From: Actinomadura barringtoniae | GTDB taxonomy: Bacteria > Actinomycetota > Actinomycetes > Streptosporangiales > Streptosporangiaceae | Length of the DNA: 64,000 nt | Direction: 5' to 3' | Assembly: GCF_017573505.1 (NCBI RefSeq) | Contig: NZ_JAGEOJ010000019.1 | Span: 62,001 to 126,000, forward strand | Shown: piece after piece, positions 33,773 to 42,162 of the stretch | How the letters are laid out: each line of letters starts with the position of its first letter | How positions within the stretch are numbered: the stretch's first letter is position 1 | Program-made: the position numbers and the translations under genes | Notes under the pieces: model-generated | What the model was told of the DNA's origin: nothing | The model's input: the letters and a program-made list of their open reading frames with translations, nothing else | The model's database searches: none

Positions 33773-34377
33773 TGGCCGCACGCGGAGAAACCAGACAGCG
33801 GATCCTGGACGCGGCGACGACCCTGTTTCACCGGCAGGGCTACCACGCCACCGGCGTGAACCAGATCCTCGCCGAGGCGGCCGCGCCCAAGGGGGTGCTG
33901 TACTTCCATTTCCCTGGCGGCAAGGAACAGCTCGCCGCCGAGACCGTCGTTCAGGCCGGTCAGGAACTGGGGGAGGCCCTCGACGCCGTACTGGCGCAGT
34001 CCGACGACCTGGCCACGGCCGCACACGGCATCGCCGAACTGCTGGGTGCCGCCCTGGAGCAGACAGAGTTCCGCGAGGGCTGCCCCATCGCCAGCGTCGC
34101 GCTGGACGTGGCCGCGGACAGCGACCTGGTACGGGCCGCCTGCGCCCAGGGCTACCAGCAGTGGATCGACCTGATCGCAGAACGGCTGCGGCAGCGGGGA
34201 GTCGCCGACGGCAGTGCGCAGGAACTCGCGGTCTTCATCCTGTCCTCCATTGAAGGAGCACTGCTGCTGGCTCGCGTGCAGCACGACACGGCGCCCTTGC
34301 GGAACATCGCCACCCGGCTCGCCGGCGTCATCGCCAACGAGATAGGAGATCCGCAGTCGGCTCCGCCGGCACGGTGA
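33769..34377 (+). CDS. TetR-family regulator, LmrA/YxaF-like
   Basis: 202 residues. HTH: GETRQRILDAATTLFHRQGYHATGVNQI followed by KGVLYFHFPGGKEQLA. The C-terminal half (CPIASVALDVAADSD, LAVFILSSIEGALLLAR) matches the LmrA/YxaF-type C-terminal domain. It is the second gene of the MBL-hydrolase operon and probably binds the palindrome at 32872, so the pair is autoregulated. Confidence 0.88.
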   Translation: MMAARGETRQRILDAATTLFHRQGYHATGVNQILAEAAAPKGVLYFHFPGGKEQLAAETVVQAGQELGEALDAVLAQSDDLATAAHGIAELLGAALEQTEFREGCPIASVALDVAADSDLVRAACAQGYQQWIDLIAERLRQRGVADGSAQELAVFILSSIEGALLLARVQHDTAPLRNIATRLAGVIANEIGDPQSAPPAR

Positions 34378-34416
34378 CGACGCGTTCTGGCGACGGTGTA
34401 GGCGGCGGCCGACCGG

Positions 34417-35034
34417 CTACTGGGTTTTCCCGGCGGGCTCCAGAAGGTGCCTGGCGAGTGCGGTGATGCCCGCGATCAGCGTGGCGGGGTCCTTCGTGTC
34501 GTCGTGAACGATGGCCTGGTAGACGAGTCCGAACGCGCCATGGATCAGTAGTCCGGCGGCCATCTCCACATCGATGTCGTGGCTCACAGCGCCGGACTGC
34601 TGGCCGTTCCGGAGTCCCTCGGCGAACGTCGCGGCCAGCACGGGGGCGATCTGCGCGGCGTCGTCCGCGACGCTGCCGCGCAGGACGACCCTGGAGCGGT
34701 CCCGGTCCTCGAACCAGAACCGGACGGTCGAGTCGATGATGGTCGTGGCCGCCCGCCACCACGAGTCCGCTTCCGGCCCGTCCGGCTCGACGGCGGCCCG
34801 TTCGACGAGGCCGTCGAGCACCGAGCAGCGGAGCTGGAGCAGGACGTCGTCCTTGTTCGTGAAGTAGCCGTAGAACGTCCCGGTGGCCACGTCGGCCGCG
34901 CGGGCGATGTCGGCGATGGCCACGTCGGAGAACCCGTGGGTCGCGAAGAGCCGGGCCGCCGCCGTGAGCAGGTCGGCCTGCACCTGTTCGGCGCCCTTGC
35001 TGGTGCGGCGTCGCCGCTGGGGTGCCTTCGCCAT
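34417..35034 (-). CDS. TetR-family transcriptional regulator
   Basis: About 205 residues with an Arg-rich N-terminal arm (APQRRRRTSKGAE), HTH (ADLLTAAARLFATHGFSDVAIADIARAADVATGTFYGYFTNKDD) and an all-helical ligand domain. Start ATG 35034 or GTG 35037; no clear ribosome site. It is divergent from the SDR gene with two matching palindromes between them, and probably represses both. Confidence 0.9.
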   Translation of the reverse strand: MAKAPQRRRRTSKGAEQVQADLLTAAARLFATHGFSDVAIADIARAADVATGTFYGYFTNKDDVLLQLRCSVLDGLVERAAVEPDGPEADSWWRAATTIIDSTVRFWFEDRDRSRVVLRGSVADDAAQIAPVLAATFAEGLRNGQQSGAVSHDIDVEMAAGLLIHGAFGLVYQAIVHDDTKDPATLIAGITALARHLLEPAGKTQ

Positions 35035-35044
35035 CACCGCAAGT

Positions 35045-35103
35045 ATGAATGAAGGTCGTTCATCGGCCCAACTCCTTGACCTTATGAATGATGTTCATTC
35101 ATA
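35045..35103. promoter_or_regulatory. Two TetR operators in tetR/SDR divergent promoter
   Basis: A perfect palindrome TATGAATGA-TGT-TCATTCATA is at 35083-35103, and a diverged copy ATGAATGA-AGG-TCGTTCAT at 35045-35063. The perfect copy lies just downstream of a -35-like TTGACC (35076-35081) for the SDR gene. Steric repression by the divergent TetR is inferred. Confidence 0.65.
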
Positions 35104-35164
35104 GTGACGCCATGACGGCGCGGCCGAGAACACCGCGCGCACGCGACAGAAAGGCAGCTCGGAC

Positions 35165-35965
35165 ATGGCGTTGCCGCCTCCCCGGCCCGACACCACGGCG
35201 CTCATCACCGGCGCGTCCTCCGGAATCGGCGCGGGACTAGCCCGCCAACTCGCCCAACGCGGCCACGGCGTCACCCTCGTGGCCCGCCGCCAGGACCGCA
35301 TCGCCGAACTCGCCCGCCGGTTGTCGGACCAGTACGGCGTGCGAGCCGAGGCGCTGCCCTGCGATCTGCTCGATCCCGCCGCCCGCGAAAAACTCCCCGG
35401 CCGCATCGACGATCTCGGACTGCGCGTCAACGTGCTCATCAACAACGCCGGAGTCGCCAGCGGCGGCGACTTCACCGACCAGGACCCCGGTCACGAGATC
35501 GACATGGTCCGCCTCAACTGCGAGGCCCTGCTCGGGCTCACCGCCGCGTACGCGCCCGGCTTCGAACACCGGCCCGGCGCCATCCTCATCGTCGCGTCCG
35601 CCTCGGGGTTCGCCCCCATCCCGCGGCAAGCGACCTACGCCGCCACCAAAGCCTTCGCACTGTCTCTCGCAGAGGCCCTGCATTTCGAACTACGCCCGGC
35701 CGGCACCAGTGTCACCGCCCTGTGCCCCGGCCCGGTCACCACCGAGATCGCGGACGGCTCCCCGACGCTTCAGAACCTGTTCGCGAACGCACCGAGGTTC
35801 GCGGTCATCTCCGCCGACGAATGCGCGGCCCAGGCGATCCGGGGACTGGAGAAGAACAAACGCGTCGTCGTCCCCAACCTGGCCATCCGCGCCGCCTCGT
35901 TCTTCAGCCGCAACACACCCCACCGCGTACTGCTCCCCGCCACCAGAAGGGTCTACCGCGTCTGA
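35165..35965 (+). CDS. Short-chain dehydrogenase/reductase
   Basis: 266 residues. It has the classical SDR cofactor motif TGASSGIG (about 16-23), the structural NNAG (about 94), active-site Ser (IVASASG) and YAATK (Tyr/Lys). The ARRQDR segment after strand 2 suggests NADP(H). The C-terminal extension with KNKRVVVPN is typical of SDRs annotated as YqjQ/DltE-like or mycolate-reductase-like. It is repressed by the divergent TetR by inference. The substrate is unknown. Confidence 0.9.
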   Translation: MALPPPRPDTTALITGASSGIGAGLARQLAQRGHGVTLVARRQDRIAELARRLSDQYGVRAEALPCDLLDPAAREKLPGRIDDLGLRVNVLINNAGVASGGDFTDQDPGHEIDMVRLNCEALLGLTAAYAPGFEHRPGAILIVASASGFAPIPRQATYAATKAFALSLAEALHFELRPAGTSVTALCPGPVTTEIADGSPTLQNLFANAPRFAVISADECAAQAIRGLEKNKRVVVPNLAIRAASFFSRNTPHRVLLPATRRVYRV

Positions 35966-35974
35966 CAACCGCCC

Positions 35975-36002
35975 AGCCCAGCCGCCCAGCCCAGCCGCCC
36001 GG
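35975..36002. repeat. Short tandem repeat after SDR
   Basis: Two tandem copies of a 13-base unit (CAGCCCAGCCGCC type), in the gap between convergent genes. There is no evident function; it is slippage-prone sequence. Confidence 0.5.
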
Positions 36003-36057
36003 CCAAGGGCGCCAGGCCCCGAGCGCGGGCGACCGGGCTCATGACCGGTGGGATGGG

Positions 36058-37239
36058 TCAGCGGACGCGGGCGAGGCGATAGTCGGTGCCGTCGCGCCAG
36101 ATGAGCCAGTCGCCGGACGTGTAGGCCTCGCCGTGCCAGCGAATCAGCTGGTGGGTCTTGAGGTCGTACAGGACGGACTCGCCGCTTCCTCGGGTCGGCG
36201 CGGTCGAGTAGACGACCAGGCGCGAGCCCGCCGTCAGCTGGGTCCGTCCGCCCTTGATCGGGCGGGGCAGGCTGGTCGTGATGGGAGTGGGCGCGGAGTT
36301 CCAGGCTTTGCGGGGCGTGACGCGGAGGGCTCCGTCGGCGGCCCAGGCGAAGGTGTTCGGGGTCGCCGCGGCCCACCAGATCTGCTCGATCTGGGTGTCC
36401 ACGCGTGCACCGTTGGGGATGGGCTTCATCTTGCGCACCCCGGCGGGCAACTTGTGGTGGGCGCCCACTCGTCCTGTGACTGCGTCGATCTCGCGCAGGT
36501 CGCGGTGACTCGTGGGATCCACATAGAAGATGGTCGGATCGCTGAAGGCCACCGCCTTGCTCCAGGAGCCCGTCCATTGCTGCGCGAGAATCTTCAGCGG
36601 GCCACGGCAGGTGGCGCTGAACGGCTGCGTCATCACGTCGCTGCCGATGATCCTGCCGCCGTCGGTCCAGACCGGCTGAGCGGGATCGACGCCCTGGGGG
36701 CTGGCGGTGTGCGTCTTACCGGAGGAGTCCCTGCACATGAGGTTGAACGCGTCGGCGTTGCCCGGTTCGTTCACGGCATAGCCGAGAAGGCCTCGGCCGG
36801 TGAGGAGGATGCCCTTGGGGGAGCGGACGCCGGTGGAGGAGGGCTTTCCGCCCTTGGGGCCGGCCTTCCAGACGGCGGCGTCGGCGGAACGGCCGAGGAC
36901 GGAGCCGTCGGTGCCGAGCACCTCGGCCTGGAACCTCGCTCCGTGCGGGAGTCCTGTCTTGATCCTCACCATGGAGGAGGGGACGACGAGGTCGCCCGGA
37001 CCTCCGGTCGGGTTCAGCGACGGCTGGTCCTCGTGCCAGGGCATCAGAAAAGGCGCGGCCGCGGCGGCCGCGGTCGCGAGCGCGACGGCGGGAAAGGTGG
37101 CGCGCCGACGGATCCGCGATGTGCGCGTGCGCCGCAGATTCTCCGCGTACGGGTCGGGGCGCAGGCCGACCTGATCGGCCTGCCAGCCGAAGGCCGTGCG
37201 AAGCCTGTCTTCGATGTCTTCGCTGTTGACGGTCATCAT
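36058..37239 (-). CDS. Membrane-anchored protein paired with ECF sigma factor (anti-sigma-like)
   Basis: 393 residues. A basic N-terminal cytoplasmic part of about 45 residues (ENLRRTRTSRIRRRATF), one membrane helix (VALATAAAAAAPFLM) and an extracellular Trp-rich beta-structured domain with repeated short W/DG segments and Cys residues. The gene begins within the stop of the sigma factor gene (ATGA), the usual arrangement for an actinobacterial SigE-family sigma factor and its membrane partner. No zinc-binding anti-sigma HxxxCxxC motif is present, so anti-sigma activity is an inference from context. Confidence 0.75.
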   Translation of the reverse strand: MMTVNSEDIEDRLRTAFGWQADQVGLRPDPYAENLRRTRTSRIRRRATFPAVALATAAAAAAPFLMPWHEDQPSLNPTGGPGDLVVPSSMVRIKTGLPHGARFQAEVLGTDGSVLGRSADAAVWKAGPKGGKPSSTGVRSPKGILLTGRGLLGYAVNEPGNADAFNLMCRDSSGKTHTASPQGVDPAQPVWTDGGRIIGSDVMTQPFSATCRGPLKILAQQWTGSWSKAVAFSDPTIFYVDPTSHRDLREIDAVTGRVGAHHKLPAGVRKMKPIPNGARVDTQIEQIWWAAATPNTFAWAADGALRVTPRKAWNSAPTPITTSLPRPIKGGRTQLTAGSRLVVYSTAPTRGSGESVLYDLKTHQLIRWHGEAYTSGDWLIWRDGTDYRLARVR

Positions 37240-37763
37240 CCCTCCTCGAGTCGTACGGCCAGGGCCGCGATGGCCCGGGAGGCGGTCGCCTTGACGGTGC
37301 CCACCGCGATGCCCAGCGTCTCGGCGGTCTCGCGTTCGGTCAGATCAAGCCAGTAGCGCAGCACGAGCACCTCACGCTGCCTGCGCGGGAGCCTCTCCAC
37401 GGCGGCGAGAAGCCGCCGGATGTCGTCGCGGTCCACCGCCTGGTGCTCGGCCGACCGCACATGATCGGGCACCAGCTGCGGGTGGCGGCGGCGAGCCATC
37501 CGCAGGTGCCGTACGCGGCTGCGGCAGGCGTTGCAGACACTGGTCCGCAGATAGGCCAGCGACGCGTTCGGATCGCGGAGCATCGCGCGCTTACGGTGCA
37601 GCCGTACGAACGCGTCCTGGACGAGGTCCTCTGGGTCATCCGCGCCGAGCAGCCGCGCAAGACGGACCAGGCCATGGAAGTTCCCCTCGAAGAGCTCCCG
37701 GTAGGTCCCGTCCAGCCCCTCGGCTTGGGGGATGGCGTCTTCCACTATCCGATCTCGGATCAC
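37236..37763 (-). CDS. ECF RNA polymerase sigma factor, SigE family
   Basis: 175 residues. Region 2 (YRELFEGNFHGLVRLARLLGADDPEDLVQDAFVRLHRK) and region 4 (RLPRRQREVLVLRYWLDLTERETAETLGIAVGTVKATASRAI) are both intact. The GTG start at 37763 is uncertain because no ribosome site is visible. It is co-transcribed with the membrane protein downstream, which probably controls its activity. The regulon is unknown. Confidence 0.9.
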   Translation of the reverse strand: MIRDRIVEDAIPQAEGLDGTYRELFEGNFHGLVRLARLLGADDPEDLVQDAFVRLHRKRAMLRDPNASLAYLRTSVCNACRSRVRHLRMARRRHPQLVPDHVRSAEHQAVDRDDIRRLLAAVERLPRRQREVLVLRYWLDLTERETAETLGIAVGTVKATASRAIAALAVRLEEG

Positions 37764-37890
37764 GGACCAAAGACGAACGAAGACCCCAAAGGTTTACTCA
37801 GCGAGCCATGATCCGACGCTGCCGCCGGTCTGAGGGTCAAGCCCGTGCCGGCCGGCGGACCAAGACATGAACCGATCCGAGGTCGGGCGC

Positions 37891-38454
37891 TCAGCGCTTG
37901 GTCTCGTACCTGGTCAGGAGCACGCCGTCGGGGAACGTCCGGGTCTCCACCAGGGTCAGGTTCACCCACGTGTCCAGCGCCGTGAAGAACGGTGTACCGC
38001 TGCCCACCAAGACCGGTGCGGTGAGCAGCACGTACTCGTCGATCAGCCCGGCCCGCATCGCCGCTGCGGCCAGTGTGGCGCCGCCGATGTCCATGGGCTC
38101 GCCGTCCTCGGCCTTGAGCCGGGTGATCTCGGTGACCGCGTCGCCGGTGACCAGGCGGGCGTTCCAGTCGACCGTCCTGGGCTCGGAGGAGAACACCACC
38201 TTGGGCATGTCCCGCCAGCGGCGGGCGTACTCGATCTCCGCCGGTGTGGCGCCGGGCTGCTGGTCGGCGGTCGGCCAGTGGGAGCTCATCGTCTCCCACA
38301 GTCTGCGCCCGTACAGCGCCAGGCCGGTCGACCCCACCCGGTCGGACCACCACTGGAACAGCTCGTCGCTCGGCACGCTCCAGCCCAGGTCGTCTCCGGG
38401 CGCGGCGATGTAGCCGTCCAGGCTCAGGTTCATGGCGAAGGTCAGTTTCCGCAT
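37891..38454 (-). CDS. Dihydrofolate reductase-family protein (RibD C-terminal domain type)
   Basis: 187 residues starting MRKLTFAMNLSLDGYIAAPGDD, the standard opening of the DHFR-like/YwjB group; the NADPH-binding GGATLAAAAMRAGLIDEYVL segment follows at about 120. AGGAGG sits at good spacing before ATG 38454. These proteins are probable NADPH-dependent reductases and seldom true DHFR. It stands alone, divergent from a membrane protein gene. Confidence 0.9.
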   Translation of the reverse strand: MRKLTFAMNLSLDGYIAAPGDDLGWSVPSDELFQWWSDRVGSTGLALYGRRLWETMSSHWPTADQQPGATPAEIEYARRWRDMPKVVFSSEPRTVDWNARLVTGDAVTEITRLKAEDGEPMDIGGATLAAAAMRAGLIDEYVLLTAPVLVGSGTPFFTALDTWVNLTLVETRTFPDGVLLTRYETKR

Positions 38455-38597
38455 GGCGTCAGCCTCCTGTGAGTCGGTACTCCGCGTACAGACCAGCACG
38501 GCGCGGAAAAATCATCGCTCAGGCCACGCCGAGGGCCGATTCACCACCACGCCGAGCGACAACATGCTCCACACATGACGCCGCCGCCGGAGCCCTG

Positions 38598-38612
38598 TTA
38601 AATAGACAACTA
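38598..38612 (+). promoter_or_regulatory. Possible leaderless promoter of the membrane protein gene
   Basis: TTAAAT at 38598-38603 is a good -10 box in otherwise GC-rich DNA and lies nine bases before ATG 38612; no Shine-Dalgarno sequence is present. Transcription starting at or next to the ATG is likely. Confidence 0.4.
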
Positions 38613-39298
38613 TGTCTGCACCTTCGGCTTTCCCTCCGCCGCCCCAAGCCGCGACATCGAGTGGATCGCCCGGCCGCGTGGTCGTGGCCTTCGCCATCGG
38701 CGGTGCGATCACCACCGTCATGGCGTTCGCGCTCGGATTCGGGGCCTGCGCGGTGAGCACGGGACTCGGCCAGATCCTGGTGTTGTGCATCCTCAGGCTG
38801 GTCTCCGCGCTCGTTCTCGGGGTGGCGATGGCTCTCCCGTTCCTGATCGCCAAGGCGCGTGGCCCCCTGGCCCCTGTCGCCGCCATCATCGGCGGGCTGG
38901 TCGCGGAACGGGTCGGCACTCTTTCGGTGGGCCTGGTCAGAGGCGGAGACGGCGCGCACGTCGTCCAGGTCGAGTTCGGACTCTCGAACAGCACCACAGC
39001 CCTCTACTCACTCGTGAACTGGATGGCGATCCTGCTCGTGCCCGTGGTCGCGGGAGGACTGACCGCGATCTTCGCGTTGCGAACGCCGAAGCAACGTCCC
39101 GCGGGCTTCGTCCCAGCCGGGCCCTACGGCCCGGGGCAGCCCGCCTTTTCCCAGTACCGGCAGCCGCCGACGCCGTTCACGAACCCACCGGTCAACCCGG
39201 CAGTCCCACCCGCCGCACCGAACCCACCGGTCAACCCGGCAGTCCCACCCACCGCACCGAGCCCTGGCACCCCGCCGCAGCCGCCCCGCGGAACCTGA
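38612..39298 (+). CDS. Small membrane protein with proline-rich C-terminal tail
   Basis: 228 residues, unrecognised family. Four hydrophobic segments (about 22-45, 52-78, 84-102, 132-155) follow a Pro/Ser N-terminus. The last 75 residues are a Pro-rich tail with two tandem copies of NPPVNPAVPPxAP. The DNA repeats exactly with a 39-base period (39181-39219 and 39220-39258), indicating recent duplication. Function unknown. Confidence 0.7.
   Translation: MSAPSAFPPPPQAATSSGSPGRVVVAFAIGGAITTVMAFALGFGACAVSTGLGQILVLCILRLVSALVLGVAMALPFLIAKARGPLAPVAAIIGGLVAERVGTLSVGLVRGGDGAHVVQVEFGLSNSTTALYSLVNWMAILLVPVVAGGLTAIFALRTPKQRPAGFVPAGPYGPGQPAFSQYRQPPTPFTNPPVNPAVPPAAPNPPVNPAVPPTAPSPGTPPQPPRGT
39181..39258 (+). 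repeat. 39-base tandem repeat encoding NPPVNPAVPP motif
   Basis: Two in-frame 39-base units, almost identical (a G/A change near the end), encode the Pro-rich tail repeat of the membrane protein. Confidence 0.8.
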
Positions 39299-39351
39299 GA
39301 CTCGGGCAGCCCCGGTCACGTCGGATTGATGTCGGCCTGCGGAGCGGGATG

Positions 39352-39394
39352 GCGGCGTGCGGCCGAGTCCCCCACGGTCTCGGTCGCACGCCGC
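39352..39394 (+). terminator. 16-bp stem-loop terminator
   Basis: Arms 39352-39367 and 39379-39394 pair over 16 positions (one G-T) with an 11-base loop, 53 bases past the membrane protein stop. No T-tract, as usual in such GC-rich genomes. Confidence 0.65.
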
Positions 39395-39704
39395 ACCCAC
39401 AACAATCGGCCGGGCTCAACGACGCCTAGCGTGCCCCAAACCCCCCAGCTCAGGCGCCCCCTGAACGTCGGATCCAGCGGCCGATGCGCATGACATTAGA
39501 GGCGCCACTTCCCGCGCCTCCAGAGTTCATGCCGCCAGTGCGACCAGCGGTCGGTCCTACGCGGCCAATGGTGAGCTCGTGGCGGGTGTGCGAGTTCGAT
39601 CGGTCCAGGGATTACGATCATGTCACGCTGATTCAAATTTGAACATCCGCTCCGAGTTGTTGATCATGATGGGGATCTGATCATCGCTCCCAGAGAGGAT
39701 TGAC
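39395..39704. other. Intergenic region upstream of the secreted protein
   Basis: About 310 bases without a gene. It becomes AT-richer towards the secreted-protein start and holds a perfect 12-base palindrome TTCAAATTTGAA at 39632-39643 and a repeated TGATCAT (39661 and 39678). The palindrome is a candidate operator or promoter element. Confidence 0.45.
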
Positions 39705-40391
39705 GTGCCGACCTCCAAGACCAAGATCAGCATCGGCGCGGCCGCCGCCGTGCTCGCCGCCGGAGCCGTCGCCTTCACCGCCGTTCAGGCGGCCCCGGCC
39801 CCGGCCATCGCCGCCAATGTGTCCGCGAACGCCGCCGCCCCGATCGACCCGGGGATGGCCCTCGACGATGCCGGTCTCGCCGACGTTCCCTACCCGTGGG
39901 GAAAGATGAACACCTACGACGGGAACAAGCCCCAGCTGCCGTGCTGGGAGAGGTCCCGCCCGTACGGCCACGAGGTCAACATGGCGGCTTGGGGCAGCGC
40001 GCACGACAACACGCAGATGTCGTGGAACACCGGCATGGAGATCGTGAAGTTCGCCACCGCCGACAAGGCCGCGGAGGCCGAGAAGCTGTGGATCGGTGAC
40101 ATGGGGACCTGCATGGCCAGGTTCCCCAAGAACGACCCGAGCGTCGGCACCTACTTCACGCAGCTCCGCCAGACCGGCGAGGTCGGCGGCTCGACCACCT
40201 GGGCCTGGAAGGAGGGGAACAACTACGACAGCCGAGGCTACGAGACCCCCTACCAGGCGACCGTCGTGCGCCAGGGCACGGTCGTGTACCTGCTGAAGTA
40301 CATGGACTGGGGCTCCAGCGGACCGGCGATCACGTTCAAGAAGGAAGTCCCCGCCATCAAGGACCGCATCAGCAAGTACTACCCCTCCTGA
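39705..40391 (+). CDS. Secreted protein of unknown function (PknH-like sensor domain resemblance)
   Basis: 228 residues. A signal peptide (KTKISIGAAAAVLAAGAVAF ... AQAA-like cleavage near 30) precedes a globular domain of about 180 residues with two Cys (PQLPCWERS and MGTCMARF) likely to form a disulfide. The pattern of the domain (VVYLLKYMDWG near the end) resembles the extracellular PknH C-terminal sensor fold of actinobacteria, but weakly. GTG 39705 has AGAGAGGA upstream. No partner gene is evident. Confidence 0.75.
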   Translation: MPTSKTKISIGAAAAVLAAGAVAFTAVQAAPAPAIAANVSANAAAPIDPGMALDDAGLADVPYPWGKMNTYDGNKPQLPCWERSRPYGHEVNMAAWGSAHDNTQMSWNTGMEIVKFATADKAAEAEKLWIGDMGTCMARFPKNDPSVGTYFTQLRQTGEVGGSTTWAWKEGNNYDSRGYETPYQATVVRQGTVVYLLKYMDWGSSGPAITFKKEVPAIKDRISKYYPS

Positions 40392-40440
40392 CCGCCCACG
40401 GCCCCCGACCGCTGTACCGCTGGGGATACGGTTGGGGGCC

Positions 40441-40824
40441 ATGACGGCCGAGCCTCCAGGCGGGGATGGCGCCCCGCGGAGCAAGTTCATGTTGATTTTT
40501 CGCGGGGGAGCGGTCTCGCGGAACGATCTGTCGCCCTCGGAGCTCCAGGTCCACGTCGAGAAGTGGTACCGCTGGTCCGATGAGCTCGCCCAGCAAGGGC
40601 GGCGCAACGCCGGAACGGCGCTGGACGACCCGGGCGCCGAGGTGCGGGGCCGTGAACGCGTGGTCACCGACGGCCCGTACGCCGAGTCGAAGGACCTGGT
40701 GACCGGCAGCATGGTCTTCGAGGCCACCTCCCTGGAGGACGCCATCGAGGTGGCGCGCACATGCCCGACCTATGAGTACGGGGGGTCCGTCGAGGTGCGG
40801 CCGGTCCAGGACTCTCGGAGCTGA
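40441..40824 (+). CDS. DGPF-domain (YciI-like) protein, partner of ECF sigma
   Basis: 127 residues. The core FMLIFRGG ... VVTDGPYAESKDLVTGSMVFEATSLEDAIEVARTCP with the DGPF-type motif DGPY is the YCII-related domain. This protein family is nearly always encoded next to an ECF sigma factor with a long C-terminal extension, as here (five bases before the sigma gene). Its role is unknown; a regulatory ligand-binding partner is suspected. Confidence 0.9.
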   Translation: MTAEPPGGDGAPRSKFMLIFRGGAVSRNDLSPSELQVHVEKWYRWSDELAQQGRRNAGTALDDPGAEVRGRERVVTDGPYAESKDLVTGSMVFEATSLEDAIEVARTCPTYEYGGSVEVRPVQDSRS

Positions 40825-40829
40825 GGCTC

Positions 40830-42098
40830 GTGGACGGCAGGTCTGGCACGGCGTCACCCGCGGAGCTGATCGAGGACCTGTTCCGCAAGGAGTATGCGCA
40901 CCTGGTCAGTGCGCTGACCCGGGTCCTGGGCCCGTCCAACATCCCGCTCGCCGAGGACGTCGTTCATGACGCGCTGATCAGTGCCATGAACGCCTGGCGT
41001 TTCGGGGTGCCGGACGACCCGAAGGCGTGGCTCATCCGGGCCGCCCGCAACCGGGCGATCGACGTCATCCGCCGCGAACGGCGCCACCGCTCGTTCCTGC
41101 CCGAGCTGGCGACGATGACGGCGCTGACCGAAACGATCGAGGCGGCATTGGCCCCTGCCGCCGAGAGCACCGGCCAGCTGGCGATGATGTTCGCGGTCTG
41201 CGACCCCGGCCTGAACCGCGAGACGCACGTGACCTTGATCCTGCGGTGGCTGTGCGGTCTGTCGCCCAAGGAGATCGGTCAGGCGTTCCTGGTCGACACC
41301 CAGACCATCGACCGGCGGCTGCACCGGGGCCGTGGACGGCTCCGTCGGCTGGGACGGTTGCCCGACGCGGACGACCTGCCTGACATCGACGCCCGGCGGG
41401 ACTCCGTTCTGCGCTCGCTCTATCTCCTGTTCAACGAGGGCTACCACGGCAGCAACCCGCACGACCCGGTACGCCCGTTCCTGTGCGAGGACGCGCTGCG
41501 GCTGACCGGACTCCTGCTGGAGGCCAAGGCGACGGCGCGACCGGACGTGCACGCCCTGGCCGCCTTGTTCTGCTTCGACGCAGCCCGCCTGCCGACGCGT
41601 CTGGATCAGGACGGTGTGTTCGTGCCCCTGGAGGATCAGGACCGGAGCCGCTGGGACCGGGTGCGTATCGAGCGCGGTCTGATGCACCTGGCCCACTCCG
41701 CCTCCGGGGATCACCTGTCTCGCTGGCATCTGGAGGCCGGCATCGCTTGCGAGCATGCGATCGCGCCATCGATCCGGGAGACCGACTGGGACCGGATCGT
41801 CGGCTTCTACCAGCTCCTCGCCCAGCAGGCCTGGAGCCCGGTCGTGGCCCTGAACCACGGTCTGGCCGTGGCCGAACGGGACGGCATCGACGCCGGCCGC
41901 CGCGAGCTGATCGCCTTGGCCGAGGAGCCGAAGCTGTCCCGGTACCCGTTCTATTGGGCGGCCCGCGCCGATCTGGAACGGCGGGCCGGTAGCCACACCG
42001 CGGCCCGGGAGAACTACTCCCGTGCGATCGCGCTGTCACGGAGCCCGGCTGAGCGCGGGTCCTTCGAACGCCGGATCGCGAGCTTGGAAATCTCCTAG
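40830..42098 (+). CDS. ECF sigma factor with TPR-like C-terminal extension (ECF42 type)
   Basis: 422 residues. Sigma region 2 (LAEDVVHDALISAMNAWRFGVPDDPKAWLIRAARNRAIDVIRRE) and region 4 (LSPKEIGQAFLVDTQTIDRRLHRGRGRL) occupy the first 185 residues. The remaining part (SLYLLFNEGYHG, LARLPTRLDQDG-like, WARADLERRAG) is the conserved extension of the DGPF-associated ECF42 group. No anti-sigma factor accompanies this group; the extension itself is thought to control activity. Confidence 0.9.
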   Translation: MDGRSGTASPAELIEDLFRKEYAHLVSALTRVLGPSNIPLAEDVVHDALISAMNAWRFGVPDDPKAWLIRAARNRAIDVIRRERRHRSFLPELATMTALTETIEAALAPAAESTGQLAMMFAVCDPGLNRETHVTLILRWLCGLSPKEIGQAFLVDTQTIDRRLHRGRGRLRRLGRLPDADDLPDIDARRDSVLRSLYLLFNEGYHGSNPHDPVRPFLCEDALRLTGLLLEAKATARPDVHALAALFCFDAARLPTRLDQDGVFVPLEDQDRSRWDRVRIERGLMHLAHSASGDHLSRWHLEAGIACEHAIAPSIRETDWDRIVGFYQLLAQQAWSPVVALNHGLAVAERDGIDAGRRELIALAEEPKLSRYPFYWAARADLERRAGSHTAARENYSRAIALSRSPAERGSFERRIASLEIS

Positions 42099-42162
42099 CG
42101 CGTGTCCGGTTCCGTCGCCCGCCGTTCGTCCTCCTGGTGAAGACCAGCGATCAGGAGGAGAA

